From NCBI RefSeq assembly GCF_900169275.1, contig NZ_FXZC01000006.1, positions 179,096 through 243,095 of the forward strand: a stretch of 64,000 nucleotides of DNA. Reading direction: 5' to 3'. The notes below the pieces were generated by a model. It was not told the origin of the DNA. It was given only the letters and a program-made list of their open reading frames with translations, and searched no databases. The stretch's first letter is position 1. The number at the start of each line of letters is the position of its first letter. The translations under genes were made by a program, and so were the position numbers. Shown here piece after piece: positions 8,651-16,344 of this stretch. This DNA is from Brevibacterium casei CIP 102111 (GTDB lineage: Bacteria > Actinomycetota > Actinomycetes > Actinomycetales > Brevibacteriaceae).

Positions 8651-9250
8651 ATGGACGATCACTCCGCTGCCCTGAAGACGATCTCTGCTGAGGAACTCGC
8701 CCAGTGGTCCGAGCTGCACGAAGACCTGACCATCATCGATGTCCGCTCGCCTGCCGAGTTCGAGACCATGCACATCCACGGCTCCTACAACGTGCCGTTA
8801 CCGTTGCTGACCGAGCACGCTGCAGACCTGGCCGACCGACTCGGGCACCGCGCGGTGCTGGTGTGTCAGACAGGTAACCGCGCCACCCAGGCCCAGCAGC
8901 GACTGGCCGGGATCGGCGTGCAGACCGCGACCGTGCTCACCGGCGGTGTCCCCGCGTTCGAAGCCGCGGGAGGGCAGGTCGTGCACGGCACGGCCCGATG
9001 GAGTATCGAACGGCAAGTGCGGTTCACCGCGGGGCTGATCGTGCTGGCCGGTCTGCTGCTGGCCGAGTTCGTGTGGCCCGGTGCACGGTTCGTCGCGTAC
9101 GCGATCAGCGCCGGACTCGTCGTCGCCGCACTCACCGACTCATGCCTGATGGGGCAAGTCCTGTCCAGGATGCCGTGGAACAAGGTCAAGGCCAGCCCCA
9201 CCGCCCAGAACGCGATCAGCTCCATCCCGGTCGCGCCCCAGCAGCTGTGA
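8651..9250 (+). CDS. Rhodanese fused to a DUF2892-type membrane hairpin
   Basis: 199 residues. A rhodanese domain with the active loop CQTGNR (near 77) moves sulfane sulfur. It is followed by two membrane segments (about 124-140 and 147-163) around FVWPGARFVAYAISAGLVV, typical of the DUF2892 tail on membrane-tethered rhodaneses. The tail would place the enzyme at the membrane, next to the TauE exporter encoded 58 bases downstream. The ATG at 8651 is preceded by GAAAGGAAA; an upstream in-frame start at 8588 only adds a low-complexity stretch. Confidence 0.88.
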   Translation: MDDHSAALKTISAEELAQWSELHEDLTIIDVRSPAEFETMHIHGSYNVPLPLLTEHAADLADRLGHRAVLVCQTGNRATQAQQRLAGIGVQTATVLTGGVPAFEAAGGQVVHGTARWSIERQVRFTAGLIVLAGLLLAEFVWPGARFVAYAISAGLVVAALTDSCLMGQVLSRMPWNKVKASPTAQNAISSIPVAPQQL

Positions 9251-9308
9251 ACCGGGTCCGCGCTCACGCATCGACCCGCCGACAGGTCACCGGGTGGGGT
9301 GGACAAGG

Positions 9309-10205
9309 ATGAGCGGGGCACTGATCCTCACGCTCGTGCTCGCCGCGCTGGTAGGGCTTGCCCTGGGAACGCTCGGAGGCGGGGGGTCGATCCTCACCGT
9401 CCCGCTGCTCACCTACGTCGCCGGCATGCCACCGAAAGAGGCCATAGCCGCCTCACTGCTGGTCGTCGGCGTCACCTCCATCGCCAGCCTCGTCGTCCAC
9501 GCCCGCGGACGCCGGGTCCGCTGGCGCACCGGGCTGATCTTCGGCGCCGCGGGCATGATCGGCGCCTTCGCCGGAGGACTCCTCGGTGGCCAGCTACCGG
9601 GCACGGTGCTGATGATCGCGTTCGCACTCATGATGATCGCCACCGCTACCGCGATGATCCTCAAACGACCCGCACGCGGCGACACCCCGTCGGCCACCGA
9701 AAACGCCGCACCTGACGGGGGTCACCGTCTGCCGCTGGTGCGGACCGTGGTCGATGGCGTCGTGGTGGGACTGATCACCGGTGTCGTCGGGGCCGGCGGT
9801 GGCTTCCTGATCGTCCCGGCCCTGGTGCTGCTGGGCGGGCTCAGCATGCCGGTAGCCGTCGGGACCTCCCTGCTCGTGATCGCGATGAAGTCCTTCGCCG
9901 GACTCGCCGGCTACCTCACCACAGTCACCCTGGACTGGCCCGTCGTCGCCGCGGTCACAGCGATCGCGGTCGTCGGAGCCCTTGTCGGTGCGAAGCTGTC
10001 CGGGCGCATCCCGGCCGGGACTCTGCAGAAGGGCTTCGGTGTCTTCGTGCTGCTCGCCGGCGCCCTGGTGCTCGGGATCGAACTGCCACCGGTCGGGACC
10101 ACGGTGGTCGCCGCCCTGGCCGTGCTGGTCACGACCGCGTTCCTGGTCTGCCGGTTCACCACGATCAACTGCCCCTTCCGGCTCGGGAAACCCACCCTGA
10201 GCTGA
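9309..10205 (+). CDS. TauE/SafE-family sulfite (or thiosulfate) exporter
   Basis: 298 residues with about eight membrane segments in two related halves, the TauE/SafE arrangement. Each half carries the family's Gly-rich turn (LGTLGGGGSILTVPLL and VGAGGGFLIVPALVLL), followed by a second Gly/Ser segment (MPPKEAIAASLLVV and MPVAVGTSLLVIA). In cst-type operons this protein removes the sulfite or thiosulfate made by the persulfide dioxygenase. The ATG at 9309 follows GGACAAGG; a GTG at 9294 is the alternative. Confidence 0.88.
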   Translation: MSGALILTLVLAALVGLALGTLGGGGSILTVPLLTYVAGMPPKEAIAASLLVVGVTSIASLVVHARGRRVRWRTGLIFGAAGMIGAFAGGLLGGQLPGTVLMIAFALMMIATATAMILKRPARGDTPSATENAAPDGGHRLPLVRTVVDGVVVGLITGVVGAGGGFLIVPALVLLGGLSMPVAVGTSLLVIAMKSFAGLAGYLTTVTLDWPVVAAVTAIAVVGALVGAKLSGRIPAGTLQKGFGVFVLLAGALVLGIELPPVGTTVVAALAVLVTTAFLVCRFTTINCPFRLGKPTLS

Positions 10206-10248
10206 CCTTCCAACGCCGAACACAGAACACAGACCGGAGCCCGTACCT

Positions 10249-10632
10249 ATGAGCACCATCGACCTCACCGAAGACGCATTCTCGACCGCCATCGACGATC
10301 ACCCCATCGTCCTGATCGACTTCTGGGCGGCCTGGTGCGGCCCGTGCCGCAGTTTCGCCCCCATCTTCGAAGCCGCCTCGGCCGAGCACACCGACATCCT
10401 GTTCGCCAAGGTCGACACCGAAGCCCAAACCTCCCTGGCCGCCGCCGCCCAGATCACCTCCATCCCGACCCTGATGGGATTCCGAGACGGCATCCTGGTC
10501 TTCTCCCAACCAGGCGCACTCCGAGCCGCCCAGCTCGATGAGGTCATCGCCCGCATCCGCAACCTGGACATGGACAAGGTCCGGGCTTCGATCGTCTCCG
10601 AGAGCAATGACGCGTCAGGTCCTGGGCGATGA
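10249..10632 (+). CDS. Thioredoxin
   Basis: 127 residues, one thioredoxin fold, with the canonical site WCGPC (near 28-32) after DFWAAW and the cis-proline loop ITSIPTLMGF. The C-terminal 20 residues are a short extension beyond the classic fold. In the operon it can recycle persulfidated rhodanese or persulfide dioxygenase, or reduce protein persulfides generated by sulfide stress. It lies 43 bases after the TauE gene. Confidence 0.92.
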   Translation: MSTIDLTEDAFSTAIDDHPIVLIDFWAAWCGPCRSFAPIFEAASAEHTDILFAKVDTEAQTSLAAAAQITSIPTLMGFRDGILVFSQPGALRAAQLDEVIARIRNLDMDKVRASIVSESNDASGPGR

Positions 10633-10727
10633 CGAGGATCGTCGCGGGCGGTGGGATCGCGGCTGAGATGAACCGGCGCCGCCCGAGCGTCACGCCTAGA
10701 CGAGTCAACCGAGAAAGAAGGTAAATC

Positions 10728-10901
10728 ATGTGCCGACCCGTCAAATGCAGGACCTGCGGCAAGACCACCTGGGCTGGCTGCGGCCAGCACATCGCGGATG
10801 TCAAACGCACCGTGCCTAGCGGCCAATGGTGCTCTGGCCACGAACAAGAGGAGGCGAAACCCGCAACAGGTACCCTGCTTTCCCGGCTGTTCCGACGATA
10901 G
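10728..10901 (+). CDS. 57-residue Cys-rich miniprotein of the sulfide operon
   Basis: Begins MCRPVKCRTCGKTTWAGC and contains CGQH and QWCSGH, giving cysteines and histidines in C-x4-C-x2-C, C-x2-H and C-x2-H spacings that could hold one zinc or form a redox cluster. The ribosome site AGAAAGAAGG lies six bases before the ATG. It is the last gene of the sulfide operon and its reading frame is undisturbed. Comparable small zinc-ribbon proteins accompany thioredoxin/sulfur genes in actinobacteria; the function is unknown. Confidence 0.7.
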   Translation: MCRPVKCRTCGKTTWAGCGQHIADVKRTVPSGQWCSGHEQEEAKPATGTLLSRLFRR

Positions 10902-10996
10902 TCCGTCCATGCTGCAGTCGACCACCCGGTGCTCCGGATAGCGCTACCGCCTGCGGAAAGCGCCCACCCGGACACGCACAGTCCTACTCAACCACC

Positions 10997-12103
10997 TCAC
11001 ATATTCAACAATGCTTGGAGCGCACACGCGGCCTGAAGTGGAAGGACGCCGTTACCGAGGATCGTGAGCTGCTGATTGTCGGTCAGGCCATACGCGGGTT
11101 CGGTGACCCATTCGGCTTCAAGTCCCATGAGCCACTCCACAAACTCCGGGGCAGGTCGGGGTCCCTTCGCATGGTTCAGGAGCGCGGGGGCCGGGGCAGG
11201 TCGTGCGGTGATGTGTTGCCATCGAGCGATGGCTGCGGCGTAGCGTCCCCAGCGATGAAGATGTCCTCGATCAGGGGCCACAGCGTCTCTGACTCGTCGT
11301 CCTGCGTCGGTGAGCCATGCGGTCCGTGCAAGGCGAGATCGATGATCTGATGGGACAGCGCGATCGTGCCCTGACGGGCTCGCACCTGTTCCAGGCTCTC
11401 CCCGCCGCGGGAGGAGTCTGAGGCCAACGGCGTCCTGAACAGGGCCTTGCGCGAGGACGAAGACGCGGAACCGCTGGTGAGGTGCGCCAACTTCGGAAGC
11501 CGGTAAGCCGATCCATCGCGCATCGCGCCGCAGGTCGGCCAAGTCGCCCGCCACGGCGCCAAACGCCCGGAGAGATCGGCCTGACTCGTCTCCCAGACCC
11601 CACGGGTCGGGTTCCAGGTCGCGAACGGTTGCGGTTGCATCGTCTCTGGGGGTTGCGGTGTCGGGGTTTTGTTGGGCATCGGTTGCTCCTTCCGGGCTGG
11701 GGCGCACAGCGGGTGCCGACAGCAGCCCGCGGACGTTTTCGATCACCACGAACTTCGGTTGCAGTGCCTCGATTGCCGCTGCCATGTGCGACCAGAGTCC
11801 AGATCGGGTGCCGGGCGCGAGGCCGGCCTGCTTGCCCACGGTCGAGACGTCCTGACACGGGAACCCGCCACAGAGGATGTCCACCGGCGGCACCGTGTTC
11901 CAGTCGATGGTGGTGATGTCACCGAGGTTCGGCGCCTCGGGCCAGTGGTGGGAGAAGACTCGGGCGATGGGTTCGTTGATCTCGGAGAACCAAACGGTCT
12001 CGGCGTTGAAGACGTGCTCGACGGCGAGGTCGAGACCGCCGTATCCAGAGAACAGCGACCCGACCCGCAGAGGACGCCCCATTGAGGGGATGTGGTCGTG
12101 CAT
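10997..12103 (-). CDS. DNA (cytosine-5) methyltransferase
   Basis: 368 residues. Motif I is LFSGYGGLD (near 17-25), motif IV is the catalytic GGFPCQDVS (Cys 83), motif VI is the ENVRG segment, motif VIII is QRFRVFVLA, and motifs IX-X are the TDNQQLTILGNGV region near the C-terminus. It transfers a methyl group to C5 of cytosine in an unknown sequence. The ATG at 12103 is chosen because a GGAG site lies seven bases upstream and little of the upstream extension resembles the family. The target-recognition half overlaps a second gene in another frame (11176-11679). No cognate endonuclease is adjacent. Confidence 0.88.
   Translation of the reverse strand: MHDHIPSMGRPLRVGSLFSGYGGLDLAVEHVFNAETVWFSEINEPIARVFSHHWPEAPNLGDITTIDWNTVPPVDILCGGFPCQDVSTVGKQAGLAPGTRSGLWSHMAAAIEALQPKFVVIENVRGLLSAPAVRPSPEGATDAQQNPDTATPRDDATATVRDLEPDPWGLGDESGRSLRAFGAVAGDLADLRRDARWIGLPASEVGAPHQRFRVFVLAQGPVQDAVGLRLLPRRGEPGTGASPSGHDRAVPSDHRSRLARTAWLTDAGRRVRDAVAPDRGHLHRWGRYAAAIARWQHITARPAPAPALLNHAKGPRPAPEFVEWLMGLEAEWVTEPAYGLTDNQQLTILGNGVLPLQAACALQALLNM
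11176..11679 (-). CDS. Gene nested in a different frame within the C5-methyltransferase gene
   Basis: 167 residues, same strand as the methyltransferase but shifted frame. The ATG has a strong AAGGAG site six bases upstream. The protein reads like a recurring phage/actinobacterial family found with cytosine methyltransferases: a W-rich N-terminal segment (TWNPTRGVWETSQADLSGRL, then WPTCGAMRDGSAYRLP), followed by an LFRTPLASDSSRGG stretch. Both frames keep recognisable family motifs over the same 500 bases, which argues for genuine dual coding. The function is unknown; it may be an accessory specificity factor. Confidence 0.6.
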   Translation of the reverse strand: MPNKTPTPQPPETMQPQPFATWNPTRGVWETSQADLSGRLAPWRATWPTCGAMRDGSAYRLPKLAHLTSGSASSSSRKALFRTPLASDSSRGGESLEQVRARQGTIALSHQIIDLALHGPHGSPTQDDESETLWPLIEDIFIAGDATPQPSLDGNTSPHDLPRPPRS

Positions 12104-12346
12104 GAGAGCTCCGGCAGTTCGGTGACCCCGGACCTGAACCCCTCGCGGAGCTTTTTCACCGGGCTGATCACCTGCCAGGTGCACGAACTCGCGCACCGTC
12201 GCCGACACGCCGTCTACAACACGACGAGGGCTCGACCGCTCCCGACCGTCTGACCGAGGCCACCCCTGCCTCTGATCGGGCCCCTCTTTCAGAGCTGCCA
12301 CACCTCTTGCACTTCGAGGATTAGCCGCCTGATAGTATGTTGCCTA

Positions 12347-12829
12347 ATGAGTGAGCCAGTGGGCGCTAAGCGCGAGTTGATGCTGACGCGGATCGGCAGT
12401 GCGGAACCGATGCGTTTGGTGATGGCGCTGCTAACAACCGCAAGGGTGGTCGACGCGGCGTGCGCAGAGCTGCTGTCTCGACACGAGCTGTCGGAGGGCC
12501 GGTTGGCAGCGCTGATGGCGGTGAGTGATGCGCCAGGGGTCACGCCCGCGCAGTTGGCAGACCGGCTTGTAGTGACCCGTGCGACTGTTACCGGACTTAT
12601 GGATGGCTTGGAGAGACTCGCACTGATCAAGCGGATCAGCGATCCCGCTGATCGACGCTCCCTTGGGTTGCGCGCTACCGCCAAAGGAGAGGATCTGATC
12701 AACGATCTTGCCCCGCTCTATGCGACGCGCCTAGAGCAGGTCGCCGACGGCATCGCCCCGGACCATCGTGATGTCGCGCTCGGCGTGATGTCAGTCATGC
12801 AGCGCAACGTCATGCAGGTTGCGTCGTGA
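12347..12829 (+). CDS. MarR-family transcriptional regulator
   Basis: 160 residues. A helical dimerisation region flanks a winged helix: PAQLADRLVVTRATVTGLMDGLE is the helix-turn-helix and LIKRISDPADRRSLGLRATAKG is the wing with the family's DxRs signature. A -10-like TAGTAT (12333-12338) ends eight bases before the ATG, and no ribosome site is visible, so the transcript may be leaderless. It lies between the divergent methyltransferase and the modification cluster; its targets are not evident. Confidence 0.88.
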   Translation: MSEPVGAKRELMLTRIGSAEPMRLVMALLTTARVVDAACAELLSRHELSEGRLAALMAVSDAPGVTPAQLADRLVVTRATVTGLMDGLERLALIKRISDPADRRSLGLRATAKGEDLINDLAPLYATRLEQVADGIAPDHRDVALGVMSVMQRNVMQVAS

Positions 12830-13031
12830 CGCGCGTGCGCCATCAGGTTGCGCCCGAGCGTCGGAACGCGCGGGGTCTATTGCGCAGGTCCTCGCTGCGT
12901 GGTTCAGGCTGCCCGCTTCCAGCAGGACGATCGATCACTCGTCGAGGCCTCTTCGCGGGCGCGCGGCGACGACAGGAACTTGAAGAGCACCATGAGAGTG
13001 TGGCTACGACGATGGATGATGAGAGGCCAGT

Positions 13032-14045
13032 ATGAGCGCAGTTCGAATTGGGTCCCACACTGTTACGTCGTCGGAAGTCCTTCGGAGTTACTGGACCTTC
13101 GCTACTGAGCGCCAACGCGTCTATCACGCACGGCTGACTGGACTCCCCGCCCCATGGACGAACGATGAGGTCATATCCCGCTACCGGTTCACCAATGCCT
13201 ACCGTGCCGCTGACCGCGTGTCGCAGGATCTGATCCGCGTGATCTACAACGGGCCGCAGAAGCCAGAGGACGTTCTTCTAAGAACCCTCGTATATCGGTT
13301 CTTCAACAAGCCCTCCACATGGGCGGCGCTGGAAGCAGTCAAAGGCAGGGTGACCTGGGATTCCTTCAGCAGCGAAGACTATGCAGCGAGCTTGGACCAC
13401 ATGCTTGCGCGGGGCCAACGTGTCTACTCGGCGGCGTACATAGTTCCGCCACCACCGTTTGGCGCCGTGAGGAAGCACCGGAACCATCTGCTCTTGGTGG
13501 AGCACATGATGCGGGACGGTCTAAGCGCCAAGCTGGCACGTGCGAGTTCGTTGAAGGCGGTGTACGAGCTGATCAGTTCATACCCGTCTCTGGGGCCATT
13601 CCTTTCCTATCAGTTGACGATCGACCTGAACTACTCCACGCTCATCGATTTCGACGAGAATGATTTCGTGGTCGCGGGTCCGGGTGCGCGTAGCGGCATC
13701 GCGAAGTGTTTCCCGGATACTGGCCCTCTGCAATCGGAAGACATCATCCGTTGGATGGTTGAGACTCAGCAGGAGCAGTTGGCAGCCCTGGATCTGGACT
13801 TTCAGGATCTGTTCGGGCGTCCACTGAAGTTGATCGACTGTCAGAATCTCTTCTGCGAGACAGATAAGTACGCGCGTGTGGCGCATCCGACTCGTCAAGG
13901 TGTCGGAAACCGGACTCGGATCAAGCAGCAGTTCGCCCCGGAAGGTCCACTCTCGGCACCATTCTTCCCTCCGAAGTGGCAGGTCAACCCGACAGCCAAC
14001 TCTGATGCGATCCAGGAGTGCGCAGCTGAGATGGCTTTGGTCTGA
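13032..14045 (+). CDS. Putative DNA-base hypermodification protein (5-hmdU DNA kinase helical-domain family)
   Basis: 337 residues. The N-terminal part carries the pattern I associate with the HMUDK_hel/alpha-GPT-pyrophosphorylase families described in phage thymidine-hypermodification loci: an aromatic YW..F..ER segment, then RLTGLPAPWTNDEVI, then YRFTNAYRAADRVSQ. A helical core with LGPFLSYQLTIDLNY and FVVAGPGARSGIAKCF follows. Relatives act on modified thymines in DNA; substrate and reaction here are unknown. It faces the eight-gene operon, with its stop three bases from the kinase's stop. A GAGAGG site precedes the ATG. I am sure of the family likeness, less of any activity. Confidence 0.7.
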   Translation: MSAVRIGSHTVTSSEVLRSYWTFATERQRVYHARLTGLPAPWTNDEVISRYRFTNAYRAADRVSQDLIRVIYNGPQKPEDVLLRTLVYRFFNKPSTWAALEAVKGRVTWDSFSSEDYAASLDHMLARGQRVYSAAYIVPPPPFGAVRKHRNHLLLVEHMMRDGLSAKLARASSLKAVYELISSYPSLGPFLSYQLTIDLNYSTLIDFDENDFVVAGPGARSGIAKCFPDTGPLQSEDIIRWMVETQQEQLAALDLDFQDLFGRPLKLIDCQNLFCETDKYARVAHPTRQGVGNRTRIKQQFAPEGPLSAPFFPPKWQVNPTANSDAIQECAAEMALV

Positions 14046-14048
14046 ACG

Positions 14049-14681
14049 CTACATCGCACCAGCGTCCTGTTCGGATTCTTGGATCAGGTCGGCATCCGCA
14101 AGAGCTGAGATAATGAACTCGTGTGTCTCCTCCTTGGAGAGAGGCGGCACTGTGATTACGGTCCCAGTGTGCTCAGCAGCTAGTTCCCGGTAGCCTTCCG
14201 CTACGCCGGCGACGTTGTTAAGGTCTTCATCGCGGGGCGTGAGAAAAAGGAAGATGGCAGAAGCGGTGATCGGCTTCCACACACAGTCGATTAGTTCGCG
14301 GAAGGATGTCTTCGACAGGCCGCTGGCGGGGATGTCACCTCCGTACCAGCCGTAGGCCATCGTGGACCACCACCATCTGTCCAAGACCAAGGCCCCCGAA
14401 CGGGTGGCAGCGAGTAGCGCTGTCATGTTCTCGCTGTGGCTTGTGAGGTGAGCGAGTTGTCTGCCTAGCCCAGACTTGGGCTTTTGGGTTTCAAGAATCT
14501 GGTAGAGGTCGCGGGTGAAGTCGGTCAATCCCGAGGGCATGTGGGTAACGAGGGTCTCTTCTGGCGATACCTTGGCCTTGAGGAGTTCACGCTGGGTCGT
14601 CTTTCCGGTCTTATCGAGCCCTTCGAGGACGATGACTGAGCCGCGGGTCAGCCTAATGGGCTTGCTCCGGGTAGAGGGCAT
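14049..14681 (-). CDS. dTMP-kinase-like P-loop nucleotide kinase
   Basis: 210 residues, the usual size of thymidylate kinase. The P-loop is EGLDKTGKTTQ (20-30) and the nucleotide-binding DR motif is LDRWWWSTMAY (D101, R102), where three tryptophans replace the usual small/Tyr residues. The LID region lacks the ordinary arginine-rich stretch. Phage relatives phosphorylate modified deoxynucleoside monophosphates, so an altered pyrimidine is a plausible substrate. It is the last gene of the leftward operon, 11 bases after the MazG-like gene. Confidence 0.78.
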   Translation of the reverse strand: MPSTRSKPIRLTRGSVIVLEGLDKTGKTTQRELLKAKVSPEETLVTHMPSGLTDFTRDLYQILETQKPKSGLGRQLAHLTSHSENMTALLAATRSGALVLDRWWWSTMAYGWYGGDIPASGLSKTSFRELIDCVWKPITASAIFLFLTPRDEDLNNVAGVAEGYRELAAEHTGTVITVPPLSKEETHEFIISALADADLIQESEQDAGAM

Positions 14682-14692
14682 GATCGTTCCCT

Positions 14693-15616
14693 TCAGCCGT
14701 TGGGAAGGTTGGCAGAACTGGCGTGGGCGGCGTCCTGGGGAGCTGTGAACGTCAAGGATCGGTCGATGAGGTCGACGTGGACGGTACCGCCACGATGCTC
14801 CTGTAGTTGCCGGAAGACGCGGTACCCGGCAAGGATTGCATACTCCCAGTCGATTGCAGACCGCCGCGACACCTCCAGGTGAGCGGTCATTTTCTGACAG
14901 GCCTTGATCACGTCGATCGGGACTCGTTCGGTGCTGGCGAAGAGGCTGTGGGAGACCGCCACTGAGAAGACGTAGGCGGTCAGTCCTTCCTCGACGACCA
15001 CGGAGCGACCTCCGTCCTGGATGCGGTCAGTATCCGGGTCGCTGGTGCGCTTGGCTTTGAGAAGCCCGCGCATCGTTGGGGACCAGCCCAGGACAGCCAG
15101 GTGACCAAGGTGGAGAGCATCGTGGAAGCGGTAGTCGTCGGCATCATCGCTGTTGTCATCGAGCGGGTCTCCAACTGCTGAAGTGCCACGGTAGATCCGC
15201 ACGACAGGAACTGGGCTCTTGCCACGATCGTGGTCGATTGCCTCAACGAAGGTGATGTCTAGCTTCCGTGGAATCTGCTCAGCTGCGTCGCGTCCTTCGT
15301 CGAAGAGCGGGTGCGGTGGCGGCTTGTCGGGGCGAAGGAACCGCTCTTGGGTCTTGCGGAGGTTGTCGGACAAGACCTCGTCGAGATCGAGATCGCAGCG
15401 CCGGGCGAGGGCGGCCGCGTACCAGATCAGATCGCCTAGGTCTTCGCGAACTTCTTCGCTGAAGGCCCGGTAACCCGCACTGTCTCGTTCGCGCTTTTTG
15501 TACTCGGCTGCGAGACTGCCCACTTCACCAGCTAGGCCGAGAAGTGGGAGCCCGAGGTCTTCAGGATCGAGCACGTCGGTTTCGGCCGTGAGGCGTTGAT
15601 ACTCGCCGATGTTCAT
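14693..15616 (-). CDS. MazG-like NTP pyrophosphohydrolase with extra C-terminal domain
   Basis: 307 residues. The first 100 match the all-alpha MazG/NTP-PPase fold: acidic magnesium ligands in GLAGEVGSLAAEYKKR and EDLGDLIWYAAALAR. The remaining 200 residues form a helical domain with YRFHDALHLGHLAVLGW and VVEEGLTAYVFSVAV, recurrent as the MazG C-terminal region but without known function. Phage MazG-type enzymes hydrolyse dNTPs and often remove the unmodified competitor of a modified nucleotide. The ATG at 15616 has GAGAGGAA upstream, preferred to the longer frame. Confidence 0.8.
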   Translation of the reverse strand: MNIGEYQRLTAETDVLDPEDLGLPLLGLAGEVGSLAAEYKKRERDSAGYRAFSEEVREDLGDLIWYAAALARRCDLDLDEVLSDNLRKTQERFLRPDKPPPHPLFDEGRDAAEQIPRKLDITFVEAIDHDRGKSPVPVVRIYRGTSAVGDPLDDNSDDADDYRFHDALHLGHLAVLGWSPTMRGLLKAKRTSDPDTDRIQDGGRSVVVEEGLTAYVFSVAVSHSLFASTERVPIDVIKACQKMTAHLEVSRRSAIDWEYAILAGYRVFRQLQEHRGGTVHVDLIDRSLTFTAPQDAAHASSANLPNG

Positions 15617-15627
15617 TGCGGTTCCTC

Positions 15628-16344
15628 TCAGTGTTTGATCCTGACCGTGGCTGCCTGGACGGCGTGAGCGATCAGGTAGTCCATTGGAAGCCATCCGTAA
15701 CCGCCTGCGCCCCAGTACGTAGTCCAGCTGTTCCTGATGAGCAGAAGTCGACCGAGATCCGCGTCAGTCTTTGCGCCGACCACCAGGACTGCGTGGTAGT
15801 CGCCGGCGGGGCTACGGATGTCTGGGACGTCGATCACGCCCTCTGCGTTCGGTCGTTCGAACTCGTTGGTGACCTCCACGACCAGCACCACCGGGCGTCC
15901 GTCGGCCAGGCTGTCTTCGAGATCGTTCTCGGTGCCGTCGTGAGCGAGTGTCAGCGGTGCGAGTGTGGCTGTGTGCCATGGCGGAGCGCCAACGGCGACG
16001 GGAGGGCTTTCAGTGCCCACGCCAAGGGTTGGGTTCCAGGGCCAGGAGGCCAGCAACGGTTGCCCACTTTCGTGTAGCGCCTCGCCTGCGTGCTGGAGCA
16101 GCATGCCTCCAGCTGACACGTGGCTCCGTTGCGAGGCGTGCCACCAGATGGCCTCCGGCGCCAGCGCGGAGGGGTCTGGCCGAGTAGCAATCGCTTCGTG
16201 TGCGTGGCTCAACGCAAATGGGAGACACACGGGCCGGGCGCCTTGATCCATCAGGGAGCTGGTAACGAGTGGGCGAAGATCTATGGCTGGCCTTGCGTTC
16301 GCCTCCGGCAGGACGCTTTCCTGCTGCTCAGAGGTCACGTCCAC
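15628..16344 (-). CDS. Papain-like (C1-fold) cysteine peptidase
   Basis: 238 residues. The triad is readable: Cys40 in DQGARPVCLPFALSHA, with Gln34 as oxyanion residue; His184 in DYHAVLVVGAK; and Asn205 in IRNSWTTYWGAGGYGW, the standard NSW..WG..GY block of papain. There is no signal peptide or propeptide, so it should act in the cytosol. Its start lies ten bases inside the end of the upstream ImmA/IrrE-chagasin gene. The obvious inference is that the chagasin-like domain next door restrains it. Substrates are unknown. Confidence 0.85.
   Translation of the reverse strand: MDVTSEQQESVLPEANARPAIDLRPLVTSSLMDQGARPVCLPFALSHAHEAIATRPDPSALAPEAIWWHASQRSHVSAGGMLLQHAGEALHESGQPLLASWPWNPTLGVGTESPPVAVGAPPWHTATLAPLTLAHDGTENDLEDSLADGRPVVLVVEVTNEFERPNAEGVIDVPDIRSPAGDYHAVLVVGAKTDADLGRLLLIRNSWTTYWGAGGYGWLPMDYLIAHAVQAATVRIKH

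Noticed and set aside
6349..8652. Long minus-strand ORF (767 codons) opposite lnt and the persulfide dioxygenase gene
   Set aside because: It is the antisense shadow of two clear genes; the product is Gly/Val/Arg-rich without any family pattern.
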